Part shown: piece by piece, positions 1 through 6,968 of the stretch
How the letters are laid out: every line of letters begins with the position of its first letter
How positions within the stretch are numbered: position 1 is the first letter of the stretch
Origin: Pseudomonas fluorescens
Lineage (GTDB): Bacteria; Pseudomonadota; Gammaproteobacteria; Pseudomonadales; Pseudomonadaceae
Assembly: GCF_001307155.1 (NCBI RefSeq)
Contig: NZ_CP012830.1
Location: 4,152,501-4,216,500 of the forward strand
Length of the DNA stretch: 64,000 nucleotides
Direction of reading: 5' to 3'
The notes under the pieces: model-generated
What the model was told of the DNA's origin: nothing
Database searches by the model: none
What the model saw: only the letters and a program-made list of their open reading frames with translations
Translations under genes and position numbers: made by a program

Positions 1-120
1 TGCTCCCGCTCGACCGCGCAGCGGGCGCCATTCCAGTGTAAGCGCTACATCTCAAGAAAATGTGCGAGGGACTCCAGGGGCCGCTTCGCGGCCCAGCGGG
101 AGCAAGCTCCCTCGCCACAG
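1..120. repeat. REP element pair (clipped at left edge)
   Basis: Positions 77-120 carry a copy of the common Pseudomonas REP whose core reads GCGGGAGCAAGCTCCCTCGC. An inverted, diverged and partly missing copy lies at 1-30 (TGCTCCCGCT...AGCGGG). The pair flanks about 45 bases of unremarkable sequence, so this looks like a two-REP unit (REPIN) cut by the window edge. The same family recurs at 6133-6266 and 42061-42190. Confidence 0.75.
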
Positions 121-125
121 TTCAG

Positions 126-293
126 TCAACGATTCTGCGCATCCTTGGCGTCCGCTTCGGCGTTGCGCTCAGCGACGCGTTTACGTTGCTCATCGGTCAA
201 TTCCACTTTGTTCGCGGTGTCGCGCAGCAACATCAAGCCACCGACGATCGATCCGATAGCAACCACCAGAATCAACCAGGCATACCAGGGCAT
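126..293 (-). CDS. DUF2897 family small membrane protein
   Basis: This 55-residue protein starts MPWYAWLILVV, has one hydrophobic segment (about residues 3-23), and ends in a charged tail rich in Asp, Glu, Lys and Arg. The pattern matches the small Pseudomonas DUF2897 family; its function is unknown. The ATG at 293 was chosen over a longer frame because an AAGGAG ribosome site lies at the right distance (about 301-306). It probably sits in the inner membrane with the charged tail in the cytoplasm. It follows the permease gene on the same strand with a 165-base gap, so co-transcription is possible but not shown. Confidence 0.75.
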   Translation of the reverse strand: MPWYAWLILVVAIGSIVGGLMLLRDTANKVELTDEQRKRVAERNAEADAKDAQNR

Positions 294-458
294 AGGTGTT
301 CTCCTTAAGGGCAGGCCGGTAGGCGAGGGCTTCACCAACCGATCGTGCATACCACTTTTGAGCGATCAATTTTCGCAGTGGTTCCATTCTATGCCTGATA
401 TACCGCAGACGCCGCACATCCTTGTACGCGACGTCATCAGCGTCGTTTCAGTGCTTGC

Positions 459-1823
459 TCAAAGCCCGGTCAACATCGCATCCGCTGGTGCATCGGCACG
501 CAATTGCGCTGTCCGCAGGAAGTAGACAAAACCGACCGCCATGAAGCCGAGGAAGATCGCCCCGATCAGCGCGTTGAACCAGGCCATCGCTACCAGGCAC
601 ACCACCGCCAATGCCAGGGCAGTCGCCGGTACCAGTGGATAGCCGGGCGCGCGGAAAGTCCGTTCCAGATTCGGTTCGGTTTTACGCAGTTTGAACAGAC
701 TGAGCATGCTCATGATGTACATCACGATAGCGCCGAATACCGCCATGGTGATCATCGCGGCGGTCAGGGTCATGCCGCCGAGGTTGATCAGCCCGTCGCT
801 GTAAATGGCCGCGATGCCGATCAGCCCGCCAGCGATGATTGCCCGGTGCGGGGTCTGGAAGCGTGACAGCTTGGCCAGGTAGGCCGGCAGGTATCCGGCG
901 CGGGCGAGGGCGAAGAACTGTCGCGAATAGCCAAGGATGATCCCGTGGAAGCTCGCCACCAGCCCGAACAGGCCAATCCACACCAGCATGTGCAGCCAGC
1001 CGGAGCTTTCACCGACCACGGCTTTCATCGCTTGCGGCAACGGATCGTTGATGTTCGCCAGGGTCCGCCAGTCACCCACGCCACCGGCAAAGAACATCAC
1101 GCCCATGGCCAGCAATACCAGGGTCAGAATGCCGCTGATGTAGGCCTTGGGAATCGTCCGTTTCGGGTCCTTGGCTTCTTCGGCGGCCATGGCCGCACCT
1201 TCGATGGCGAGGAAGAACCAGATAGCGAAGGGAATAGCCGCGAACATCCCGGCGATGGCCGGTGCACCGAACGCATCGGAGCCGGCCCAACCATTGAGCG
1301 CGAAGTTGCTGAAGCTGAACGCCGGGGCGACCACGCCCATGAACACCAGCAACTCGATAACTGCCAGCACGCACACCACCAGTTCGAAGGTCGCCGCCAG
1401 TTTTACGCCAAGGATGTTCAGGCCCATGAATACGATGTACGCACCGACCGCGGCATGTTTTGGGTCGAGGGCGGGGAACTGCACGTTTAGATAAGAGCCG
1501 ATGGCCAGGGCAATGGCCGGAGGTGCAAAGACGAACTCGATCAACGTCGCCAGGCCGGCGATCAGCCCACCTTTTTCGCCAAAGGCGCGGCGACTGTAGG
1601 CGAAAGGGCCGCCTGCATGCGGGATCGCCGTAGTCAATTCGGTGAAGCTGAAAATGAAGCAGGTGTACATGGTCGCGACCATGAACGAGGTCACCAGAAA
1701 GCCGAGCGTTCCGGCTACGCCCCAGCCGTAACTCCAGCCAAAGTACTCGCCGGAAATCACCAGCCCGACCGCGATCCCCCATAAATGCAGGGTGCCCAAC
1801 GTCGGTTTGAGTTGTGTGTTCAT
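459..1823 (-). CDS. eat: Ethanolamine permease (APC superfamily)
   Basis: The 454-residue protein has about twelve hydrophobic segments and the amino acid-polyamine-organocation transporter layout. Near the N-terminus it has the SGEYFGWSYGW stretch typical of ethanolamine permeases, followed by a conserved PHAGGPFAYSRRAFG loop, so the likely role is uptake of ethanolamine across the inner membrane. The start is the ATG preceding NTQLKPTLG, with a GGGAGA ribosome site; a 20-residue longer frame lacks one. No ethanolamine ammonia-lyase genes (eutBC) are in the window, so the substrate rests on family resemblance only. Other APC amino-acid transporters are the main alternative. Confidence 0.8.
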   Translation of the reverse strand: MNTQLKPTLGTLHLWGIAVGLVISGEYFGWSYGWGVAGTLGFLVTSFMVATMYTCFIFSFTELTTAIPHAGGPFAYSRRAFGEKGGLIAGLATLIEFVFAPPAIALAIGSYLNVQFPALDPKHAAVGAYIVFMGLNILGVKLAATFELVVCVLAVIELLVFMGVVAPAFSFSNFALNGWAGSDAFGAPAIAGMFAAIPFAIWFFLAIEGAAMAAEEAKDPKRTIPKAYISGILTLVLLAMGVMFFAGGVGDWRTLANINDPLPQAMKAVVGESSGWLHMLVWIGLFGLVASFHGIILGYSRQFFALARAGYLPAYLAKLSRFQTPHRAIIAGGLIGIAAIYSDGLINLGGMTLTAAMITMAVFGAIVMYIMSMLSLFKLRKTEPNLERTFRAPGYPLVPATALALAVVCLVAMAWFNALIGAIFLGFMAVGFVYFLRTAQLRADAPADAMLTGL

Positions 1824-1991
1824 GCGTTTCTCCCGCTGCGATTTGGAAAAGCCCGTGGAGGGCGTGTGCAGTGGGCGTGCCATGTCGATTTGTTAGGTCG
1901 TAAAGCGCAGAAAGCTGTCGTATCGAGGATGTTCGCTGCGGGATGTGCGCTTTTTGTGCGCCAGTTGAGGGCGGTGGTGATTCATATGACG

Positions 1992-2065
1992 CCATCGCGG
2001 GCAAGCCACGCTCCCACAAGGATTGTGTGAAACCTGTGGGAGCAAGGCTTGCCCGCGATGGGGCC
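1992..2065. repeat. REP inverted pair
   Basis: Two facing copies of the ATCGCGGGCAAGCC...GCTCCCACA repeat are separated by about 16 bases and can fold into one long hairpin. The family recurs at 10389, 14335, 35811 and (diverged) 39669. It occupies part of the 400-base gap between the permease and kdpF genes; the rest of that gap holds the kdp regulatory region. Confidence 0.8.
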
Positions 2066-2104
2066 GTTCCTGACACCACTGAAATCTGGCCTGTAACCCC
2101 CCAC

Positions 2105-2133
2105 GTAAAGCCACTCTTTACGCTTTCTTTATG
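2105..2133 (+). promoter_or_regulatory. Candidate KdpE-binding site of the kdp promoter
   Basis: Positions 2117-2133 read TTTACGCTTTCTTTATG, i.e. TTTA-N7-TTTA, the same arrangement as the known E. coli KdpE box (TTTA-N7-TTTACA). It overlaps a perfect inverted repeat GTAAAG-ccact-CTTTAC (2105-2121). It lies about 90 bases before kdpF, where activation by the KdpDE system encoded downstream would be expected. The assignment is by pattern only. Confidence 0.45.
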
Positions 2134-2223
2134 CCGCGCCCAACCCCTCGGTCTCGTTCCTTTACAGCCTTCCTGCGGACAATTGCGCCACACGCGGCAG
2201 TTGCCGTACGACGGAGAAATTCC

Positions 2224-2313
2224 ATGAGTGTTCTGGACGGGGTGTCCCTGCTGTTGGCGGTGGGACTGTTCATTTATCTACTGGTTGCGCTGTTGCGCGC
2301 GGATCAGCACTAG
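2224..2313 (+). CDS. kdpF: KdpF, small subunit of K+-transporting ATPase
   Basis: This 29-residue peptide (MSVLDGVSLLLAVGL...) is almost wholly one membrane segment with a short polar C-terminus, as in KdpF proteins that stabilise the KdpABC complex. It has a GGAGA ribosome site at 2213-2217 and ends 8 bases before kdpA. Position as first gene of the operon is the strongest support. Confidence 0.9.
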   Translation: MSVLDGVSLLLAVGLFIYLLVALLRADQH

Positions 2314-2321
2314 GAGCGGCT

Positions 2322-4016
2322 ATGCACAGTTATGACTATTGGCTGATCCTCGCCTTCTTCGCCGTGGTGCTGATTCCGGCACCGTTCCTGGGAAGGTTCT
2401 ACTACAAGGTGATGGAAGGCCAGCGCACTTGGCTGACGCCGATCCTCGGGCCCGTGGAACGGGGCTGTTATCGCGTGGCCGGGGTCGACCCGCAGAGCGA
2501 ACAGAGTTGGCAGAAATACACCCTGGCGTTGCTCGCGTTCAACCTCGCGGGCTTTTTGCTGTTGTTCACGATCCTGTTGTTTCAGGACTATTTGCCACTC
2601 AACCCGCAAAACCTTCCGGGGCAGGAGTGGACACAGGCGTTCAATACCGCCGTCAGCTTCATGACCAACACCAACTGGCAGTCCTACAGCGGTGAGGCGA
2701 CCCTGAGCTATCTGAGCCAGATGATCGGCCTCACCGTGCAGAACTTCGTCAGCGCCGCCACCGGCCTGGCTGTTCTGGTTGCCTTGTGTCGCGGCATCGG
2801 TCGCAAATCGGCGCAAACCCTCGGTAACTTCTGGGTCGACATGACCCGCGCCACCCTCTACGGACTGCTGCCGCTGTGCCTGTTGCTGGCGCTGTTCCTG
2901 GTCTGGCAGGGCGTGCCACAAACCTTCGCTCATTATGTGAATGCGCTGACCATGCAAGGCGTGGATCAAGTGATTCCGCTGGGGCCAGCAGCCAGCCAGA
3001 TTGCGATCAAGCAATTGGGCACCAACGGCGGTGGCTTCTTCGGCGTCAACTCGGCGCACCCGTTCGAGAACCCGACGGCCTGGAGCAACCTGTTCGAAGT
3101 CACCTCGATCATCCTGATCCCGGTGGCGCTGGTGTTCACCTTCGGCCATTACGTCAAGGACCTGCGTCAGAGCCGGGCGATCATCGCCTGCATGCTGGCG
3201 TTGTTCCTGATCGGTGGCGCGGTGTCGCTGTGGGCTGAATACCAGCCGAACCCGACCCTGAACAACGTTGCGGTCGAACAGACTGCGCCGCTGGAAGGCA
3301 AGGAAGCACGCTTCGGTACCACGGCGACCGTACTCTGGTCGGTGACTACCACCGCAGCCTCCAACGGCTCGGTCAACGGTATGCATGACAGCCTCAACCC
3401 GCTGAGCGGCATGGTCGCGCTGATCAACATGATGGTCGGCGAAGTGATCTTCGGTGGCGTCGGCGCCGGCCTCTACGGCATGTTGCTCAACGTGCTGATC
3501 GCGGTGTTCCTCGCCGGTCTGATGATCGGACGTACACCGGAATACCTCGGCAAGAAACTGCAAGCCAAGGAAGTACAACTGTTGGTTGTCACCTTGCTGG
3601 TGATGCCGGTCGGCGTACTGGTGCTGGGTGCCATTGCGGCGAGCCTGCCTGGCCCTGCGGGAACCATCAGCAACCCCGGCCCCCACGGTTTCAGTCAACT
3701 GCTGTACGCCTACACCTCCGCCAGCGCCAACAACGGTTCGGCATTCGCCGGCCTGAACGCCAACACTTCGTTCCATAACCTGATGCTGGGCCTGGGCATG
3801 TTGATCGGGCGCTTCGGCTACATCCTCCCGGTACTGGCCCTGGCCGGCAGCCTGGCGATGAAGAAAACCGCGCCGATTGGCCAGAACAGCTTCCCGACCC
3901 ATGGCCCGCTGTTCGTGACGTTGCTGACCGTGACCATATTGCTGGTGGGCGGCCTGACGTTCCTGCCGACCCTGGCGCTGGGTCCTATCGCTGAACACCT
4001 GAGCTTGGGCTTCTGA
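2322..4016 (+). CDS. kdpA: K+-transporting ATPase subunit A
   Basis: KdpA is the K+ channel-like subunit of the KdpFABC pump. The 564-residue length is usual. The four pore-loop signatures are visible: TNTNWQSYSGE near residue 113, GTNGGGFFG near 232, SNGSVNG near 346 and SANNGSAF near 469, lying between about ten membrane segments. It is followed by kdpB after a few bases (stop at 4014-4016), so the two are translated from one message. All expected motifs are intact. Confidence 0.97.
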   Translation: MHSYDYWLILAFFAVVLIPAPFLGRFYYKVMEGQRTWLTPILGPVERGCYRVAGVDPQSEQSWQKYTLALLAFNLAGFLLLFTILLFQDYLPLNPQNLPGQEWTQAFNTAVSFMTNTNWQSYSGEATLSYLSQMIGLTVQNFVSAATGLAVLVALCRGIGRKSAQTLGNFWVDMTRATLYGLLPLCLLLALFLVWQGVPQTFAHYVNALTMQGVDQVIPLGPAASQIAIKQLGTNGGGFFGVNSAHPFENPTAWSNLFEVTSIILIPVALVFTFGHYVKDLRQSRAIIACMLALFLIGGAVSLWAEYQPNPTLNNVAVEQTAPLEGKEARFGTTATVLWSVTTTAASNGSVNGMHDSLNPLSGMVALINMMVGEVIFGGVGAGLYGMLLNVLIAVFLAGLMIGRTPEYLGKKLQAKEVQLLVVTLLVMPVGVLVLGAIAASLPGPAGTISNPGPHGFSQLLYAYTSASANNGSAFAGLNANTSFHNLMLGLGMLIGRFGYILPVLALAGSLAMKKTAPIGQNSFPTHGPLFVTLLTVTILLVGGLTFLPTLALGPIAEHLSLGF

Positions 4017-4027
4017 GGGATTTGATG

Positions 4028-6106
4028 ATGAATATGCCCGTTCGTGTATCGAAAAAAGCCGCACCACACGTTGTGCCGGCGCAACCTGTCGAACAACCGA
4101 AAACTGCGATTTCGGCCCTGTGGCGGCCGGCGCTGGTGCAAGCCTTCGTCAAGCTCGACCCACGGCAGTTGAAGCGCTCGCCGGTGATGCTGGTGGTCGA
4201 ACTGACCGCGATCCTCACCACCGTGTTGTGTGTGATTCCAGATCCGGCAGTGCCGACGTTTGTCGCGGCACAAATCGCCCTGTGGCTGTGGTTCACCGTG
4301 TTGTTCGCGAACTTCGCCGAAGCCTTGGCTGAAGGTCGTGGCAAGGCCCGTGCCGACAGCCTCAAGGCCGGCAGCGAAGGCTTGAGCGCTCGGCGTAAGA
4401 AAGCCGATGGCAGCTTTCAGGTAGTGCCAGCGGTCAGCCTGCGCAAAGGCGATGTGGTTCGCGTCGAAGCCGGCGAGATGATTCCCGGTGACGGCGAGGT
4501 GATCGAAGGTATTGCCGCGGTCAACGAAGCGGCGATTACCGGTGAATCCGCACCGGTGATTCGTGAGTCCGGTGGTGATCGTTCGGCGGTCACCGGCAAC
4601 ACTCGACTGGTGTCTGACTGGTTGCTGGTGCGCATTACCGCGAACCCCGGTGAATCGACGCTGGACCGTATGATTGCACTGGTTGAAGGCGCCAAACGCC
4701 AGAAAACCCCGAACGAAGTGGCGCTGGATATTCTGCTGATCGGCCTGACCATGATCTTCCTGGTGGTGGTCGTGACCTTGCAGCCGTTCGCCCACTTCGC
4801 CAACGGCAACCTGCCGCTGGTGTTCCTGGTGGCGCTGTTGGTAACGCTGATCCCCACCACCATCGGCGGCTTGTTGTCGGCCATCGGTATCGCCGGCATG
4901 GATCGTCTGGTGCGGCTGAACGTGATCGCCAAATCCGGCCGTGCGGTAGAAGCGGCGGGCGACGTGCATGTGTTGCTGCTGGACAAGACCGGCACCATCA
5001 CCTTCGGTAACCGTCGCTGCACCGCGATTTATGCCGCGCCGGGTGTCAGTGCCAAGGAACTGGCCGAAGGTGCGCTGTTCGCTTCGCTGGCTGACGACAC
5101 GGCTGAAGGCAAGTCGATCGTCGAGTACTTGCGTGGACTTCATCCACAGGCTGAACCGTCCGCCGAGGTGCTGACGGTTGTACCGTTCAGTGCCGAAACC
5201 CGCTTGTCCGGCGTTGACTATCAGGGCCGCGTCTACCGCAAGGGCGCGGTGAATTCGGTGTTGGCCTTCGTTGGCCTGACGCGTGCCGAGATACTGCCGG
5301 CGATGTCCCGGGAAATCGACAAGATTGCCCAAAGCGGCGGTACGCCATTGCTGGTGTGTGCCGAGGGCAAATTGCTCGGTGCGATCCACCTCAAGGACGT
5401 GGTCAAGCCGGGTATTCGTGAGCGTTTTGCCGAACTGCGCAAGCTGGGGATTCGCACGGTCATGGTGACCGGCGACAACCCGCTGACCGCGGCGGCGATT
5501 GCCGCTGAAGCCGGTGTCGATGACGTGTTGGCCGAAGCGACGCCGGAGAAAAAGCTCGCCCGCATTCGTCACGAGCAGAACGACGGGCGTCTGGTCGCCA
5601 TGTGCGGTGATGGTGCCAACGATGCGCCGGCACTGGCTCAGGCTGACGTCGGCATGGCAATGAACGATGGGACGCAGGCAGCGCGCGAAGCGGCGAACAT
5701 GGTCGACCTCGACAGCGATCCGACCAAGCTGCTGGACGTGGTGCAGATTGGTAAAGAGTTGCTGGTGACGCGCGGCGCGTTGACGACGTTTTCCATCGCC
5801 AACGACGTGGCCAAGTACTTCGCCATCCTGCCGGCGCTGTTTGCCTCGATATACCCGCAACTGGGCGTGCTGAACATCATGCACCTGAGCAGTCCACAGA
5901 GCGCGATTCTCTCGGCCATCGTCTTCAACGCCTTGATCATCGTCGGGCTGATCCCGCTGGCCCTGCGCGGGGTACGCGTCCAGGCCGCGAGCGCTGCACA
6001 CCTGCTGCGGCGCAACCTGTTGATCTACGGCGTGGGCGGCATCGTGGTGCCGTTCGTGGGCATCAAGCTGATCGACATGCTGCTGACTGCTTTGCATTTG
6101 GTGTAA
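4028..6106 (+). CDS. kdpB: K+-transporting P-type ATPase subunit B
   Basis: KdpB is the catalytic ATP-hydrolysing subunit. The 692-residue protein has the actuator motif TGES (171-174), the phosphorylation motif DKTGT beginning at Asp319, and the hinge motif GDGANDAP (527-534), with membrane segments at the N-terminus, around 215-270 and at the C-terminus. Three candidate starts are clustered (TTG 4022, ATG 4025, ATG 4028). The last is chosen because the GAGGGA ribosome site (4015-4020) then has a 7-base spacer. The N-terminal ~30 residues are polar and variable. Confidence 0.96.
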   Translation: MNMPVRVSKKAAPHVVPAQPVEQPKTAISALWRPALVQAFVKLDPRQLKRSPVMLVVELTAILTTVLCVIPDPAVPTFVAAQIALWLWFTVLFANFAEALAEGRGKARADSLKAGSEGLSARRKKADGSFQVVPAVSLRKGDVVRVEAGEMIPGDGEVIEGIAAVNEAAITGESAPVIRESGGDRSAVTGNTRLVSDWLLVRITANPGESTLDRMIALVEGAKRQKTPNEVALDILLIGLTMIFLVVVVTLQPFAHFANGNLPLVFLVALLVTLIPTTIGGLLSAIGIAGMDRLVRLNVIAKSGRAVEAAGDVHVLLLDKTGTITFGNRRCTAIYAAPGVSAKELAEGALFASLADDTAEGKSIVEYLRGLHPQAEPSAEVLTVVPFSAETRLSGVDYQGRVYRKGAVNSVLAFVGLTRAEILPAMSREIDKIAQSGGTPLLVCAEGKLLGAIHLKDVVKPGIRERFAELRKLGIRTVMVTGDNPLTAAAIAAEAGVDDVLAEATPEKKLARIRHEQNDGRLVAMCGDGANDAPALAQADVGMAMNDGTQAAREAANMVDLDSDPTKLLDVVQIGKELLVTRGALTTFSIANDVAKYFAILPALFASIYPQLGVLNIMHLSSPQSAILSAIVFNALIIVGLIPLALRGVRVQAASAAHLLRRNLLIYGVGGIVVPFVGIKLIDMLLTALHLV

Positions 6107-6132
6107 CGGTGGGCCTGGAGGCCGGGGCTTTT

Positions 6133-6266
6133 GTGGCGAGGGAGCTTGCTCCCGCTGGGCTGCGAAGCGGCCCCACCCCGGGCCACCGTGTTTATTCAGG
6201 CACACCGCATGTACCGCGTTTACGACTGCTGCGCAGCCGAGCGGGAGCAAGCTCCCTCGCCACAGG
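6133..6266. repeat. REPIN inside the kdp operon (between kdpB and kdpC)
   Basis: A forward REP (GTGGCGAGGGAGCTTGCTCC...) at 6133-6174 and an inverted copy at about 6227-6266 flank ~50 bases. The unit separates kdpB from kdpC within what should be one transcript. Such hairpins can protect upstream mRNA from exonucleases or attenuate downstream expression. Confidence 0.85.
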
Positions 6267-6317
6267 CGGTGTGTACCTCCCACGCTGATGAATATTTTCC
6301 GATTCGAGGGTTTTGAA

Positions 6318-6863
6318 ATGTCTTCTATGATCCGTCCGGCCTTGAGCCTGCTTGTCCTGATGACCCTGATCACCGGCGTCGCTTATCCACTGGTGGTCAC
6401 CGGTGTCGCCCAGGTGGCGTTCCCTGATCAGGCCAATGGCAGCCTGGTGCGTGACGCCGATGGCAAGGTGCGCGGCTCGTCCTTGATCGCCCAGGACTTT
6501 GCCGGTGATGCGTGGTTCCATCCACGGCCATCGGCGGGCGCATTTGCGACCGTATCGAGCAGTGCGAGCAACCTGGCACCGAGTAATCCGGCACTCGCGA
6601 CCCGGGTGATCGACGATGCCAACAAACTGCTGGTGCCTGGCCAGGGGCCGGTGCCGTTGGCGTTGCTGACCACCTCTGGCAGTGGCCTCGATCCACACTT
6701 GCCTCCGGCGGCAATTGCCTATCAACTGTCGCGGGTTGCGGCGGCGCGCAATCTGCCGATATCGACGGTCGAGCAGTTGATGAATGCACACATCGAGCAG
6801 CCGCTGGTAGGACCGCCGGTAGTGAATGTGTTGGAACTGAACATCGCGCTGGAAAAACTGTAG
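6318..6863 (+). CDS. kdpC: K+-transporting ATPase subunit C
   Basis: KdpC is the periplasm-facing accessory subunit of the pump. It has one N-terminal membrane segment (about residues 6-28) followed by a soluble domain with the conserved stretch GSSLIAQDF and the C-terminal part PLVGPPVVNVLELN. The 181-residue length is typical. The ATG at 6318 is preferred because GAGGG (6306-6310) lies 7 bases upstream; a longer frame from 6288 has no such site. The gene is separated from kdpB by 211 bases containing a REPIN, unlike the tight kdpFAB spacing. Confidence 0.95.
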   Translation: MSSMIRPALSLLVLMTLITGVAYPLVVTGVAQVAFPDQANGSLVRDADGKVRGSSLIAQDFAGDAWFHPRPSAGAFATVSSSASNLAPSNPALATRVIDDANKLLVPGQGPVPLALLTTSGSGLDPHLPPAAIAYQLSRVAAARNLPISTVEQLMNAHIEQPLVGPPVVNVLELNIALEKL

Positions 6864-6931
6864 ATCAAAAGATCGCAGCCTTCGGCAGCTCCTACGCCTC
6901 TGTAGGAGCTGGCGTAGCCTGCGATCTTTTC
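6864..6931. repeat. Palindromic repeat after kdpC, possible terminator
   Basis: The sequence AAAAGATCGCAG...CTGCGATCTTTT with an inner CAGCTCCTAC/GTAGGAGCTG arm pair forms a near-complete hairpin beginning at the kdpC stop codon. It belongs to a different REP family from the others here. The arm ends in a short T-run, so it could both stabilise kdpFABC mRNA and end part of the transcription before kdpD. Confidence 0.75.
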
Positions 6932-6968
6932 CGCAACAACGAAACCGAATTTGAAAGGCGAGAAATCA

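Noticed and set aside
459..1823. Part of an ethanolamine utilisation operon.
   Set aside because: No eutBC or regulator genes are within the window beside the permease gene.
2310..6373. Long open reading frames on the minus strand across kdpA and kdpB (585 and 851 codons).
   Set aside because: They mirror genes whose motifs are certain, have no ribosome sites and give low-complexity His/Gln/Arg-rich proteins typical of antisense frames in GC-rich DNA.
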